DNA of 64,000 nt from Parvibaculum sp. (GTDB lineage Bacteria > Pseudomonadota > Alphaproteobacteria > Parvibaculales > Parvibaculaceae): positions 434,001 through 498,000 of the forward strand of contig NZ_JAUSBV010000010.1 of the NCBI RefSeq assembly GCF_030651915.1, in the 5' to 3' direction. Shown in pieces: positions 10,551 through 21,614 of this stretch. Each line of letters opens with the position of its first letter. Within the stretch, counting starts at the first letter, position 1. A program made the position numbers and the translations under genes. The notes beneath the pieces were generated by a model that ran no database searches, had not been told where the DNA came from, and saw nothing but the letters and a program-made list of their open reading frames with translations.

Positions 10551-11516
10551 TTAGGTCTGCGGCTGCGCGGCATTGCGCGCGGCGCTCAGTCGGGCGAAGT
10601 CCTCATCCGCATGGTAGGACGAGCGAGTCAACGGGCTTGAGGAAACCAGCAGGAAGCCCTTGGTGCGGGCGACCGTCTCATAGGATTTGAATTCGTCCGG
10701 TGTCACAAAGCGATCGATTGCCGCGTGCTTGCGCGTCGGCTGCAAATACTGGCCGATGGTCAGAAAATCGATGCCGGCCGAACGCATGTCGTCCATCACC
10801 TGCAAAACTTCCTCGCGCGTTTCACCGAGGCCAACCATGATGCCGGACTTGGTGAAGATCGTCGGGTCGATTTCCTTGACGCGCTGGAGAAGACGCAATG
10901 AATGGAAATAACGCGCGCCGGGCCTGATATTGAGATAGAGCCGCGGCACCGTTTCAAGATTGTGGTTGAAGACGTCGGGTCGAGCGGCAACCACCATTTC
11001 GAGTGCGCCGTCCTTGCGCAGGAAATCGGGTGTCAGAATCTCGATCGTGGTGCCGGGCGAACGGCGGCGGATCGCCTCGATCACTTCAACGAAATGACGC
11101 GCACCGCCATCACCGAGGTCGTCCCGGTCGACCGATGTGATGACGACATGGCGCAGGCCAAGCTTCGCCACCGCATTGGCGACGTTTTCCGGCTCTTCTG
11201 CGTCGAGCGGTGCCGGCAAGCCGGTTTTGACATTGCAGAAAGCGCAGGCGCGCGTGCAGGTGTCGCCCATGATCATCATGGTGGCGTGCTTCTTGGTCCA
11301 GCACTCGCCGATATTTGGGCACCCGGCTTCCTCGCAAACAGTGACGAGGTTGTTCGCCCGGACGATCCGCCTAGTCTCGGTATAGACCGGCGAGCCCGGC
11401 GCCTTGACGCGAATCCATTCGGGCTTACGCAGGATCGGCGTGTCGGGCCGGTTGGCCTTCTCGGGATGCCGTGGCCGCGCGTCGGCAGCCTTCAGCTTAT
11501 CAATGACGGTGACCAT
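10551..11516 (-). CDS. lipA: Lipoyl synthase LipA
   Basis: The protein has 321 residues with both iron-sulfur motifs: the auxiliary cluster Cys set in [12 protein letters not shown] (C-x4-C-x5-C), the radical SAM set [10 protein letters not shown] (C-x3-C-x2-C), and the conserved C-terminal RSSYHADE serine ligand. It inserts two sulfur atoms into protein-bound octanoyl groups to make lipoyl groups. It lies in the same strand block as the pyruvate dehydrogenase genes, whose E2 and E1-beta subunits carry lipoyl domains, so function and location agree. Confidence 0.97.
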   Translation of the reverse strand: MVTVIDKLKAADARPRHPEKANRPDTPILRKPEWIRVKAPGSPVYTETRRIVRANNLVTVCEEAGCPNIGECWTKKHATMMIMGDTCTRACAFCNVKTGLPAPLDAEEPENVANAVAKLGLRHVVITSVDRDDLGDGGARHFVEVIEAIRRRSPGTTIEILTPDFLRKDGALEMVVAARPDVFNHNLETVPRLYLNIRPGARYFHSLRLLQRVKEIDPTIFTKSGIMVGLGETREEVLQVMDDMRSAGIDFLTIGQYLQPTRKHAAIDRFVTPDEFKSYETVARTKGFLLVSSSPLTRSSYHADEDFARLSAARNAAQPQT

Positions 11517-11600
11517 GTTTTTGCTCAGACAATCTTATCAGGACATGGATAGACGCTCGGCCCGATTCAAGCAAATCGGTTCGAAATCGCGGGCTTTCCG

Positions 11601-12101
11601 TCAGTCCAGCAGGGCCATGTCGTAGAGCCCACCGATCACCTGAAAGCCGGTATCGGCCGCTACCGGAAGGTAGATCGCCTCCAGCTGAATATATTCAAGG
11701 TCGACGCCGACGAAACGGCCACGCAGCACAGCCGGCTTGCGGTCATTCATAACGCGGTTGTGAAGGACGATCTGGCTTGCCGCCATCGGCGGCGCGTAAC
11801 ATTCGGAGAACAACCGGCCCGTGAACGGCATGCCGAGCCGGCGCACGTTGGCAGCGCCGATCAGGCGGTAGCGCATGTCGGTTCCGCCATCGACCGGCTC
11901 GACGACGAACATGCCACCCATGAGCTTCGGCATATCGAGCGGATTGAAGTCGCGGCGCAACGGCATTCCGTCCGGTTGGCAGCGAGCACGCCAATAGTCG
12001 AGCATGAACCGGCACTTCGGATGCTCCGGCTCCGCCGCCTCGACCACGTCGTAGTCGATGCCGGACTCACCTGTTTGATGCGTTTCGACACCAGCCGCCA
12101 T
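11601..12101 (-). CDS. PAS_5 (DUF1388-type) protein of unknown function
   Basis: The start is the ATG at 12099-12101, preceded by GGAGG at 7-nt spacing; the longer frame would need a GTG upstream. The product has 166 residues. It contains RDFNPLDMPKLMGGMFVVEPVDGGTDMRYRLIGAANVRRLGMPFTGRLFSECY, a pattern typical of PAS_5 proteins found widely in alphaproteobacteria. No HTH or kinase domain is present, so the ligand and partner are unknown. It is the gene between lipA and the sulfatase. Confidence 0.75.
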   Translation of the reverse strand: MAAGVETHQTGESGIDYDVVEAAEPEHPKCRFMLDYWRARCQPDGMPLRRDFNPLDMPKLMGGMFVVEPVDGGTDMRYRLIGAANVRRLGMPFTGRLFSECYAPPMAASQIVLHNRVMNDRKPAVLRGRFVGVDLEYIQLEAIYLPVAADTGFQVIGGLYDMALLD

Positions 12102-12165
12102 TGTCCTGCCTCCGGCCACAATCCTAGGGTCGCGGGAGTTAAAAAATTGCTATCTCGGTAAGTAT

Positions 12166-13701
12166 TCAACCGAGCCCGAGACGCTCAAACTGGGCATTCG
12201 GGGCATCAATTTCGACCAGTGCCGCACGTAGCCGTTCCTGATATTCGGCTGCCAGCGTCGTTCCCGCCAAATTTCGCTCCTCCGCCGGATCATCTTCCAA
12301 ATCGTAAAGATGATCGCCTGAAAATTGTGTCCGCGCCCAGAACGGGATGGCATCGCCCTTCTCCCAGCGCTGATGGATGACGGGAACACCGCTACCCGGC
12401 ATCCGATCGAGAAAGGCGCGTTCGTCGGGCAGCGGCAATTCCTTATCGCGTGTCAGAAAGTGCGTCGGCATGGTCGACCAGCGGTTCGACATCATCACCA
12501 GCGGAGCGTTGTCGCCGGTTGGTGCACGGGCATATTTGCATTGGCCGTCGATATAGTGAACCTCGCGGCCCCAAACGCCGGTCAACAACCAGTCACGGAT
12601 ACCTGACGCCTCGCCGCGAAGCAGCGGAAGCAGAGAGCGCCCATGTGTACGCTGGCGGACAGTGACACCAAACAGGTCGGCGAGCGTGGCAAAGAGATCA
12701 ACACTGGTGGTCAGCGCGTCGCACGTGGCGGGCGCAATACCCGGATGGGCAATCATCAAGGGGATATGACCGAGCGTTTCATAGACAGGCACGCCCGGCT
12801 TGCCCCAAATGTCCTTCTCACCCAGATAGTGGCCGTGATCGGTGCAGAGAATTACCAGCGTATCGTTCCACAAATCACAACGATCGAGCTCATCCATCAC
12901 CTTGCCTAACCAGTGATCGATCATGGTCAGCTTGCCGCCGTAAGACGCGCGCAGCTGCCGTGCCTGCCGCGCATCAATGACACCCTTCTCGATGCCCCCT
13001 TTCACATAAGGCGGCCAGATCAGGTGTGCGCCCTCCCAATCCGGGTCGTACATCGACGCATAGGGTTCTGGCGTGTCGAAAGGTTCGTGCGGGTCGAACT
13101 CGTCGACGAAAAGCATGAACCGATCATGGCGGCCGGCATTGTCGGCAAGCCATCGCGCCGCGGCACCCATGGTGCGCGGACCGGGGAAATCGGCCTCGCC
13201 GCGAAAATATCCGCGCGAGTCGTCATAGGGCATGTGCGGCCGCATGAAATTCGGCGCGCCGGCCCAGCTCGGGTCGGGCACGGTTTTCCAGGCATCGCCT
13301 TCATGGCCACGCTGATAGTCCCAAGCGGTGAAATCGACGTGGTAGTTCTCACCGCCGGTTTCAAAAAGATGCGGATGGTCGGAAATCAGCTGCGTGACGA
13401 CACCGGCCTTGCGCAGCTCATAGGTAATGGCGTCTTCCCAGATCTCGACCGAGCCCCAGGGACGCCAGAGAAAATCCAGCGCGCCGCAAAGAATGTCGTG
13501 ACGCGCCGGCATGCAGGGCAAGGAGCCCGTGTAATGACGGGTGAAGCGGGTGGCGCGCGCCGCAAAGCGGTCAAGATTGGGCGTCCTGAATTCGGTGCCG
13601 CCATAAGCGCCCAGCATGTGACGGTTGAGGCTGTCGAGCAAAATGACGACGGCGTTCTTCGGCGCATTCGGTGATGCGCCGGCTTTTTCTTCGCCTTCCA
13701 T
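12166..13701 (-). CDS. Type I sulfatase / phosphonate monoester hydrolase family
   Basis: The start ATG is at 13699-13701 behind a strong GGGGAGG site; a longer frame lacks one. The 511-residue product has the alkaline-phosphatase-superfamily fold: metal-site strand NAVVILLDSLNRHMLGAYG (D23), the formylglycine motif C63-M-P-A-R67 (C-x-P-x-R), and the second metal site LCTDHGHYLGEKD. C63 should be converted to formylglycine, so a maturase elsewhere is expected. There is no signal peptide, which suggests a cytoplasmic enzyme and fits the phosphonate monoester hydrolase or aryl sulfatase group. The substrate cannot be told from sequence. It sits 26 nt after lpd, interrupting the otherwise housekeeping lpd-lipA stretch. 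Confidence 0.85.
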   Translation of the reverse strand: MEGEEKAGASPNAPKNAVVILLDSLNRHMLGAYGGTEFRTPNLDRFAARATRFTRHYTGSLPCMPARHDILCGALDFLWRPWGSVEIWEDAITYELRKAGVVTQLISDHPHLFETGGENYHVDFTAWDYQRGHEGDAWKTVPDPSWAGAPNFMRPHMPYDDSRGYFRGEADFPGPRTMGAAARWLADNAGRHDRFMLFVDEFDPHEPFDTPEPYASMYDPDWEGAHLIWPPYVKGGIEKGVIDARQARQLRASYGGKLTMIDHWLGKVMDELDRCDLWNDTLVILCTDHGHYLGEKDIWGKPGVPVYETLGHIPLMIAHPGIAPATCDALTTSVDLFATLADLFGVTVRQRTHGRSLLPLLRGEASGIRDWLLTGVWGREVHYIDGQCKYARAPTGDNAPLVMMSNRWSTMPTHFLTRDKELPLPDERAFLDRMPGSGVPVIHQRWEKGDAIPFWARTQFSGDHLYDLEDDPAEERNLAGTTLAAEYQERLRAALVEIDAPNAQFERLGLG

Positions 13702-13727
13702 GAATCCTCCCCGTGCGGCCGTTTCGT

Positions 13728-15128
13728 TCAAGTATGAAGAACGCGCCCCTCGGCGTCGAGCACGGCTTCGCCCATCATCTCGGACAGCGTCGGATGCGGG
13801 AAGACGGCGTGGATAAGGTCGGCTTCCGTCGCCTCCAATGTGCGGGCGATGCCAAATCCCTGAATAAGTTCCGTTACTTCGGCACCGATCATGTGGGCGC
13901 CCAGAAGCTCGCCTGTCTTGATGTCGAAGACGGTTTTTACGAAGCCTTCGATTTCGCCAAGCGCGATGGCCTTGCCGTTGGCGCGGAAGGGAAAGCGGCC
14001 AACCTTGACGTCGTGCCCCTGCTCCTTCGCCTTCGCTTCGGTGAGACCGACACTGGCAATCTGTGGCGTCGAATAGGTGCAGCCGGGAATCTTCGTCGTG
14101 TCGATGGGGTGCAGGCCCTTCAGGCCCGCCAAACGCTCGGCCGCCAGCACGCCCTCATGGCTCGCCTTGTGCGCGAGCCAGGGCGGACCGACCAGATCGC
14201 CGATTGCATAGACGCCCTTCACACCCGTCTCGAGCCATTCATTAACGACGACATGGGTCTTTTCGACCTTGATGCCGGCTTCTTCGAGACCGAGGTTCTC
14301 CACATTGCCGACGATGCCGACCGCGGAGATGACGATTTCAGCTTCGATGGTTTCGATCTTGCTGCCGGCCTTTACCGTCGCAATGACACCGGACTTGTTC
14401 TTCTCGACCTTCTCGACGGACGCGCCCGTCAGCAGGCGGATGCCGCGCTTCTTGAAGGCACGCGCTGCCTCCTTCGAGATTTCCTCGTCCTCGACCGGAA
14501 GAATGCGATCGAGCATTTCGATCACCGTCACCTCGGCACCAAAGGCGCGATAGAAACTCGCGAACTCGATGCCGATGGCACCGGAACCGACGACAATCAG
14601 CGATTTCGGAATCGTTTTCGGCGCCATCGCCTCGCGATAGGTCCAGATACGCTCGCCATCGGGCTCAAGGCCAGGAATTGTGCGCGCCCGAGCTCCGGTC
14701 GCGAGAATGATGTTCTTCGTTGTGAGTTCGCTCTTTTCGCCATCCTTGCTTTCGACCGACACGCGGCCGGCGCCGGCGAGGCGGCCTGTGCCTTGGATAA
14801 CGTCGATCTTGTTCTTCTTCATCAGAAACTTGACGCCGTTCGACAATTGCGCGGCGACCTTGCGGCTGCGCGCGACGACAGCTTCGATATCGAATTCGAC
14901 CTTTTCCGCCTTCAAGCCAAACTCGTCGAGACGATGGAGCGTTTCATAAATTTCCGCAGAGCGAAGCAATGCCTTGGTCGGAATGCAGCCCCAATTGAGG
15001 CAAATGCCCCCCAGGTCATCACGTTCGACAATCGCTGTCCTCAACCCAAGCTGTGAGGCACGGATTGCCGCGACATAACCGCCGGGACCGGAACCGATGA
15101 GAACGAGGTCGTAGGTTTTGTCCGCCAT
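13728..15128 (-). CDS. lpd: Dihydrolipoyl dehydrogenase (E3)
   Basis: The protein has 466 residues: FAD-binding GSGPGGYVAAIRASQLG, redox disulfide GGICLNWGCIPTKALL, NAD-binding VVGSGAIGIEFASFYRAFGAEVTVIE, and the C-terminal His-Glu pair HPTLSEMMGE. It reoxidises dihydrolipoyl groups on E2. The first base of its ATG overlaps the stop of pdhC (TGATG), so it belongs to the pdhA-pdhB-pdhC-lpd operon and is probably dedicated to pyruvate dehydrogenase. Confidence 0.97.
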   Translation of the reverse strand: MADKTYDLVLIGSGPGGYVAAIRASQLGLRTAIVERDDLGGICLNWGCIPTKALLRSAEIYETLHRLDEFGLKAEKVEFDIEAVVARSRKVAAQLSNGVKFLMKKNKIDVIQGTGRLAGAGRVSVESKDGEKSELTTKNIILATGARARTIPGLEPDGERIWTYREAMAPKTIPKSLIVVGSGAIGIEFASFYRAFGAEVTVIEMLDRILPVEDEEISKEAARAFKKRGIRLLTGASVEKVEKNKSGVIATVKAGSKIETIEAEIVISAVGIVGNVENLGLEEAGIKVEKTHVVVNEWLETGVKGVYAIGDLVGPPWLAHKASHEGVLAAERLAGLKGLHPIDTTKIPGCTYSTPQIASVGLTEAKAKEQGHDVKVGRFPFRANGKAIALGEIEGFVKTVFDIKTGELLGAHMIGAEVTELIQGFGIARTLEATEADLIHAVFPHPTLSEMMGEAVLDAEGRVLHT

Positions 15129-16408
15129 CAGAGCAGCATCCTTGCCGGATATTCGACAAACGATTTGAAGGCCTGCAGAAATTGTGCGCCCAAAGCACCG
15201 TCGATAGCGCGGTGGTCGCAGGACATGGTGACGGTCATCACCGTGGCGGCTTCGAGCTTGCCATTGCGCACCACCGGCCGGTCCTCGCCCCTGCCGACGG
15301 CCAGGATCGCCGCCTGAGGCGGATTGATTACGGCCGTGAAGTGCTTGATGCCGAACATGCCGAGATTGGAAATGGAGAAGCTGCCACCCTCATATTCGGC
15401 CGGTTTCAGCTTCTTGTCGCGCGCCCGCTCGGCCAGCGACTTCGCTTCGGCCGAGATTTCGGCAAGACCCTTGGTTTCGGCGGCGCGGATAATCGGCGTA
15501 ATGAGACCGCCATCCAGCGCCACGGCAATGCCGATATCAGCATGTTTGTGCTTCAGCAGCGCGTTGCCCGCGAAACTCACATTTGCCATCGGCACTTTCA
15601 CCAGTGCCAGCGCCGAGGCGCGGATCAGGAAGTCGTTGACCGAAAGCTTGATGCCCTCGCCCGCTTCCTCGTTGAGCTTCTGGCGCGCCTTCAGCAACTC
15701 GTCCAATTCACAATCGATCGTCAGATAGAAATGCGGAATTTCCTGCATCGACTGCGTCAAACGGCGGGCAATGGTCTTGCGCATGCCGTCAAGCGGTATT
15801 TCGTCGTAGGCACCCTCTTCGTAGAAAGCACGCGGATCGACGGATGATGCGGGCGCCGCCGCGGCGGCCGATGGCGCGGCGGATTTCCGTGCGCCTGGCT
15901 GCGCACTCTCAATATCCACCTTGATGATGCGGCCGCGCGGGCCGGTGCCCTCTACGGCGGTGAGGTCGACGCCTCTCTGTTCGGCGATGCGTCGGGCCAA
16001 GGGCGAAGCGAAGATGCGCTCGCCCGCTTTTCGCGGGCGTTCGGCGGCAACGGGCGGCGCAACCTTCTTCTCTTCTTTTTTCTCGTCGTTCTTCCGCGCG
16101 GTTTCAGGTGCGGACTTCTTCTCCGAGCGCTCCGGCTTTTGTGCTTTTACGTCGCCTGCGCTCTCACCCTCTTCCAGCAAGATTGCAATAGGCTTGTTGA
16201 CAGCGACGCCCTCGGTTCCTTCGGCGACCAGCAACTTCCCGATGCGACCCTCGTCGACCGCCTCGACTTCCATCGTCGCCTTGTCGGTCTCGATCTCGGC
16301 GATGATGTCACCCGACTTCACCTCATCGCCTTCCTTCACATGCCATTTGGCAAGGGTGCCTTCCTCCATGGTCGGCGAGAGCGCGGGCATCAGGATTTCG
16401 ATCGGCAT
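15128..16408 (-). CDS. pdhC: Pyruvate dehydrogenase E2, dihydrolipoamide acetyltransferase
   Basis: The protein has 426 residues. An N-terminal lipoyl domain ([15 protein letters not shown], lipoylated Lys near 43) is followed by an Ala/Lys/Glu-rich linker, the peripheral subunit-binding domain ([29 protein letters not shown]), a second flexible Ala-rich linker, and the catalytic domain ending [17 protein letters not shown] (catalytic His). It transfers acetyl groups to CoA. It is 13 nt downstream of pdhB. Confidence 0.96.
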   Translation of the reverse strand: MPIEILMPALSPTMEEGTLAKWHVKEGDEVKSGDIIAEIETDKATMEVEAVDEGRIGKLLVAEGTEGVAVNKPIAILLEEGESAGDVKAQKPERSEKKSAPETARKNDEKKEEKKVAPPVAAERPRKAGERIFASPLARRIAEQRGVDLTAVEGTGPRGRIIKVDIESAQPGARKSAAPSAAAAAPASSVDPRAFYEEGAYDEIPLDGMRKTIARRLTQSMQEIPHFYLTIDCELDELLKARQKLNEEAGEGIKLSVNDFLIRASALALVKVPMANVSFAGNALLKHKHADIGIAVALDGGLITPIIRAAETKGLAEISAEAKSLAERARDKKLKPAEYEGGSFSISNLGMFGIKHFTAVINPPQAAILAVGRGEDRPVVRNGKLEAATVMTVTMSCDHRAIDGALGAQFLQAFKSFVEYPARMLL

Positions 16409-16421
16409 GTCCGGCCCCCTC

Positions 16422-17798
16422 TCAGCGGTAGCAGACGGCTTTCACCGCCTCCACCACATCATCGGCGCTGGGCAGCGCCAGCTTTTCGAGATTGGCCGCA
16501 TAGGGCATCGGCACGTCCTTCTGCGTCACACGCAGGATCGGCGCGTCGAGAAAGTCGAAAGCATCCGCCTGCACCCGCGCGGCGATTTCGGCACCGATGC
16601 CGCACACCGGCCACGTCTCTTCGACCGTTACCAGACGGTTGGTCTTCTTCACGGAGGCGATGATCGTGTCGATGTCGAGCGGACGGATGGTGCGCAGGTC
16701 GATCAGTTCGACATCGAGCCCCTCTTCCTGCAGGCGCGCCATTGCCTCCAGGCAATAGACGATGCCGTGACTGTGCGAGACGAGCGTGACGTCCTTGCCC
16801 TCCTTCATTACGCGCGCCTTGCCGATGGGCAGGACAAAGTCGTCGAACTTCGGGACATCAAAGGTCTTGCCGTAAAGCACTTCGTTTTCGAGGAAGATGA
16901 CCGGGTTCGGGTCGCGGATCGCGGCCTTCAGGAGCCCTTTTGCATCCGCCGCCGAATAGGGCGCAATTACGATGAGGCCCGGAATATGGGCATACCAGGA
17001 TGCATAGTCATGGCTGTGCTGGGCACCGACGCGGGAAGCAGGTCCGTTCGGCCCGCGGAAAACGATGGGCGATGACATCTGCCCGCCCGACATGTAGCGC
17101 GTCTTGGCGGCCGAATTGATGATCTGATCGATGGCCTGCATGGCAAAGTTGAAGGTCATGAACTCGACGATAGGGCGCAGGCCGGCGAAGGCCGCGCCGA
17201 CGCCAAGGCCGGCGAATCCATGCTCGGTAATCGGCGTATCGACAACGCGTCTGTCGCCGAACTCTGCGAGCAGGCCTTGCGTCACTTTGTAGGCGCCCTC
17301 GTACTGCGCCACTTCCTCGCCCATGACGAAGACGTTTTCGTCACGGCGCATTTCTTCGGCCATCGCGTCGCGCAACGCCTCGCGAACGGTTTGCTTCACG
17401 AACTCCGTGCCTTCGGGTAAATCGGGATCGGCCGCCACTTCGACAATGTGCGCCTTCGGCGCCGCAGATTTTTCCTGCTTCTTTTCGTCCGGTTTTGTCA
17501 CCTGCTCTACTGCAACATCGGCGTTCCGTTCAGGCTTTTTCTTTGCCGGTAGATCATCGTCACCTGTCAGAAGGGCAATGACGGCGTTGACCTTCACGTT
17601 CTCGGTCCCTTCCGGCACAACGATTTTCTCGACTGTGCCTTCATCGGCCGCTTCGACCTCCATCGTCGCCTTGTCGGTCTCGATCTCGGCAATCACGTCG
17701 CCCGACTTCACGTCGTCGCCTTCCTTGACCAGCCATTTGGCCAGTGTGCCTTCCTCCATGGTCGGCGAAAGCGCGGGCATCAGGATTTCGATCGACAT
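16422..17798 (-). CDS. pdhB: Pyruvate dehydrogenase E1 beta with N-terminal lipoyl domain
   Basis: The protein has 458 residues. Its first 80 residues are a complete lipoyl domain ([20 protein letters not shown] and [15 protein letters not shown]) almost identical to that of the E2 next door. This is followed by a charged linker and the E1-beta transketolase domain ([39 protein letters not shown]). A lipoyl domain on E1-beta is an alphaproteobacterial feature. It pairs with PdhA, 3 nt upstream, to decarboxylate pyruvate. Confidence 0.96.
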   Translation of the reverse strand: MSIEILMPALSPTMEEGTLAKWLVKEGDDVKSGDVIAEIETDKATMEVEAADEGTVEKIVVPEGTENVKVNAVIALLTGDDDLPAKKKPERNADVAVEQVTKPDEKKQEKSAAPKAHIVEVAADPDLPEGTEFVKQTVREALRDAMAEEMRRDENVFVMGEEVAQYEGAYKVTQGLLAEFGDRRVVDTPITEHGFAGLGVGAAFAGLRPIVEFMTFNFAMQAIDQIINSAAKTRYMSGGQMSSPIVFRGPNGPASRVGAQHSHDYASWYAHIPGLIVIAPYSAADAKGLLKAAIRDPNPVIFLENEVLYGKTFDVPKFDDFVLPIGKARVMKEGKDVTLVSHSHGIVYCLEAMARLQEEGLDVELIDLRTIRPLDIDTIIASVKKTNRLVTVEETWPVCGIGAEIAARVQADAFDFLDAPILRVTQKDVPMPYAANLEKLALPSADDVVEAVKAVCYR

Positions 17799-17801
17799 CG
17801 C

Positions 17802-18857
17802 TCAGGCCCCCGCCAGCACGTCGGTCCAGAGTTCCGACGGATCGGGCTCCGGACTCAATTGCGCAAATTCTGCGGCGTCGTTGACGATGGCCTTGATCTC
17901 CTTGTCGATCTCCTTCAATTCATCCTCTGTTACATGCTTGCCGGTCAGCAGGCGGGTGCGGACCTGTTCGATCGGGTCATGCTCCTGGCGCATTCGGGCC
18001 ACTTCTTCCTTGGCGCGATATTTCGCCGGATCGGACATCGAATGACCGCGATAGCGGTAGGTCATCATTTCAAGGATGTAGGGGCCCTTGCCGGCACGAC
18101 AGGACTGAACAGCCTTTTCTCCGGCCGCACGGACGGCGCGCACATCCATGCCATCGACCTGCTCACCGGGAATGTTGAAGCTGACACCGCGTTTGGAGAG
18201 ATTGGTCTGGGCGCTCGCGCGGGCAACGCTGGTGCCCATCGCATATTGGTTATTTTCGATCACATAGACGACGGGCAAGCTCCACAGTTCGGCCATGTTG
18301 AAGCTCTCATAGACCTGCCCCTGATTGGCGGCGCCGTCGCCAAAATAGGCAAGACAGACGCGATCATTGCCGCGATACCGATTGGCGAAGGCGAGCCCTG
18401 TGCCGATCGGCACCTGCGCTCCTACAATCCCGTGGCCGCCGTAGAAATTCTTGTTGCGGCTGAACATGTGCATCGAACCGCCCTTGCCACGTGAGTAGCC
18501 ACCTTCGCGCCCGGTCAGTTCGGCCATGACCCCTTTCGGATCCATACCGCAGGCCAGCATGTGACCGTGGTCGCGATAGCCGGTAATGACCTGATCTCCC
18601 TCCTCGATCGCCATCTGCATACCGACAACGACCGCCTCCTGACCGATATAGAGGTGGCAGAAACCGCCGATCAGCCCCATGCCGTACATCTGGCCTGCCT
18701 TCTCCTCGAAGCGACGGATCAGCAGCATGTCGCGATAGGCCTGCAGTTCCGCCTTTGACGACAGGTCCATACCGGCGTCTTTCTTTTTTACCGGCTTCGC
18801 TGCCGGCTTTTTTGCCGGTTTGCGGACGGCGGCTTTACTGGAAGTTCGGGACGCCAT
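17802..18857 (-). CDS. pdhA: Pyruvate dehydrogenase E1 alpha
   Basis: I start at ATG 18855-18857 (MASRTSSKAAVRKPAKKP, 351 aa). An upstream start would add 23 unconserved residues. A Lys/Pro/Ala-rich N-terminal tail of about 28 residues precedes the catalytic fold. Thiamine diphosphate binding is shown by GDGAANQGQVYESFNMAELWSLPVVYVIENNQYAMGT, and the phosphorylation-loop region by RYRGHSMSDPAKYR. It is the first gene of the pdhABC-lpd operon. An inverted repeat lies about 117-140 nt upstream. Confidence 0.96.
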   Translation of the reverse strand: MASRTSSKAAVRKPAKKPAAKPVKKKDAGMDLSSKAELQAYRDMLLIRRFEEKAGQMYGMGLIGGFCHLYIGQEAVVVGMQMAIEEGDQVITGYRDHGHMLACGMDPKGVMAELTGREGGYSRGKGGSMHMFSRNKNFYGGHGIVGAQVPIGTGLAFANRYRGNDRVCLAYFGDGAANQGQVYESFNMAELWSLPVVYVIENNQYAMGTSVARASAQTNLSKRGVSFNIPGEQVDGMDVRAVRAAGEKAVQSCRAGKGPYILEMMTYRYRGHSMSDPAKYRAKEEVARMRQEHDPIEQVRTRLLTGKHVTEDELKEIDKEIKAIVNDAAEFAQLSPEPDPSELWTDVLAGA

Positions 18858-18973
18858 ATGGGGGCCTCGGCGACATTGAAACGCGGCATCGCACTGGCTA
18901 GCGCGGTTCGCCAGCCCGTTCACCATACTTTAGAAGTGGATGATAAAGGTTTGGTTTCAATGCAAAAACGTCG

Positions 18974-18996
18974 AATTAACTGAATTTCAGTTAATT
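18974..18996. promoter_or_regulatory. Perfect 10-bp inverted repeat upstream of pdhA (putative operator)
   Basis: The arms AATTAACTGA and TCAGTTAATT are separated by ATT. The element is strikingly AT-rich against a GC-rich background and lies between the ftsB stop and the pdhA start. No T-tract follows, so an operator is more likely than a terminator. The cognate regulator is unknown. Confidence 0.55.
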
Positions 18997-19031
18997 AACG
19001 TCGGGGCTCGGCAAGACATTCCAGTGACGGA

Positions 19032-19361
19032 TCAGCGGCGGTCGAGGAAAATCACAAGCTCGTTGGCGCCCGCATAACCAAGCGCCGCGCGCGCACGCTC
19101 ATCCAGCAGATCCGGATCGAGGCTTTCGGGCCGCAGCAGCGCGACCTGCCGGTCAAGCTGCTCACGTTGTCCGCGCAGTTCGACAAGCTGGTGCTCCAGT
19201 GTGTCGGCCCGATTCTGGATATCGAGCCAGGCGATGAAGCCGTGACGGCCATAAACGGCGTGATACGCGAAATAGCTGAGGACGACGAGACAGACCAACG
19301 GGATCAGCGCCTGTCTCAGGCGCATCGGCTCGCGGATTCGAATCAGTAGCTCGTTTTCCAT
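19032..19361 (-). CDS. ftsB: FtsB/DivIC-family septum formation initiator
   Basis: The start is the ATG at 19359-19361 (MENELLIRIREP, 109 aa); a TTG upstream would add 10 residues. A single membrane helix (ALIPLVCLVVLSYFAYHAVYG) is followed by a coiled coil (NRADTLEHQLVELRGQREQLDRQVALL) and a C-terminal globular tail. This is the layout of FtsB, a bitopic divisome protein partnering FtsL and FtsQ. Its place between eno and pdhA is the usual alphaproteobacterial order. Confidence 0.87.
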   Translation of the reverse strand: MENELLIRIREPMRLRQALIPLVCLVVLSYFAYHAVYGRHGFIAWLDIQNRADTLEHQLVELRGQREQLDRQVALLRPESLDPDLLDERARAALGYAGANELVIFLDRR

Positions 19362-19430
19362 AGACAACAGGGAATCATATAGCGATTCCAACGGTCAAGC
19401 GACATTTGCTAACAGGCGGCAGTCCGGCCC

Positions 19431-20774
<1,344 letters not shown>

Positions 20775-20799
20775 CTATTCGGCGCATGGCTACCGACTC

Positions 20800-20859
20800 C
20801 AGGAGGTTAACGCTGGCACAGCGGCCCGCCCGCCGCTTGACGCGGCCGGGCCCCTCCTG
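20800..20859 (+). ncRNA. Candidate structured 5' leader of the queC operon
   Basis: Nested complementary segments give a compact three-way fold. Outer stem P1 pairs CAGGAGG (20800-20806) with CCTCCTG (20853-20859). A hairpin GCTG-GCA-CAGC follows at 20812-20822. A second arm pairs GGCCCG (20823-20828) with CGGGCC (20847-20852), capped by GCCGC/GCGGC (20832-20836 with 20842-20846). It ends 30 nt before the queC start. It does not resemble any preQ1 riboswitch class I can recall, and GC-richness raises the chance of accidental pairing. Confidence 0.35.
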
Positions 20860-20889
20860 TTCAACAGCCTCGAACGGAGCGGACAGGCC

Positions 20890-21603
20890 ATGACGAACCC
20901 CCAAGATTCCAAGGCGCTGGTGCTTTTCTCGGGCGGGCAGGACTCAACGGTCTGCCTCGCTTGGGCGCTGGCGCGCTACGAAAGCGTGGAGACCGTCGGG
21001 TTCGATTATGGCCAGACCCATGCGGTCGAACTGACTTGCCGGGACAGCCTCAGGACGGGAATCGCCGCCCTTTCGCCCGCTTGGGCGGCGCGGCTCGGCC
21101 CCGATCACACGATTTCGCTTCCCGAACTCGGGACCATCAGCGCAACCGCGCTGACCCGCGAGGTTGCGATCGAAATGGACGCGAACGGCCTTCCAAATAC
21201 CTTCGTTCCCGGCCGGAATCTGCTCTTTTTCACCTATGCGGCGGCGCTTGGCTGGCGCCGGGGAGCATCGGTTCTGGTCGGCGGCATGTGCGAGACAGAC
21301 TATTCGGGCTATCCCGACTGCCGCGCCGACACGATCGCGGCGCTAGAACGGGCAATATGTCTCGGCATGGGTCGGGATTTCAGGCTTGAAACGCCCTTGA
21401 TGCGGATCGATAAAGCGGCCACGTGGCGGCTCGCCGAGGAACTTGGCGGCAAGGCGCTGGTCGAGCTGATCGTCGAGGAGAGCCATAGCTGCTATCGCGG
21501 CGACCGTTCGAAGCGCCACGACTGGGGCTATGGCTGCAACGCCTGCCCGGCCTGTGAATTGCGTGCGCGCGGATATGCCGCCTATATCGCCGGCAAGACC
21601 TAG
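20890..21603 (+). CDS. queC: 7-cyano-7-deazaguanine (preQ0) synthase QueC
   Basis: The protein has 237 residues, with PP-loop ATPase motif [17 protein letters not shown] and a C-terminal zinc site of four Cys ([25 protein letters not shown]). It converts 7-carboxy-7-deazaguanine to preQ0 with ATP and ammonia in queuosine biosynthesis. It is the first gene of queC-queE-queD-queF; queE starts 11 nt later. Confidence 0.97.
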   Translation: MTNPQDSKALVLFSGGQDSTVCLAWALARYESVETVGFDYGQTHAVELTCRDSLRTGIAALSPAWAARLGPDHTISLPELGTISATALTREVAIEMDANGLPNTFVPGRNLLFFTYAAALGWRRGASVLVGGMCETDYSGYPDCRADTIAALERAICLGMGRDFRLETPLMRIDKAATWRLAEELGGKALVELIVEESHSCYRGDRSKRHDWGYGCNACPACELRARGYAAYIAGKT

Positions 21604-21614
21604 AGAACCAGACG

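Noticed and set aside
13713-15056. A 447-codon plus-strand frame opposite lpd
   Set aside because: This is an antisense shadow; the lpd frame has all redox and cofactor motifs.
20800-20889. A known preQ1 riboswitch upstream of queC
   Set aside because: The fold and conserved bases do not match preQ1-I, -II or -III as I know them; kept only as an unclassified structured leader.
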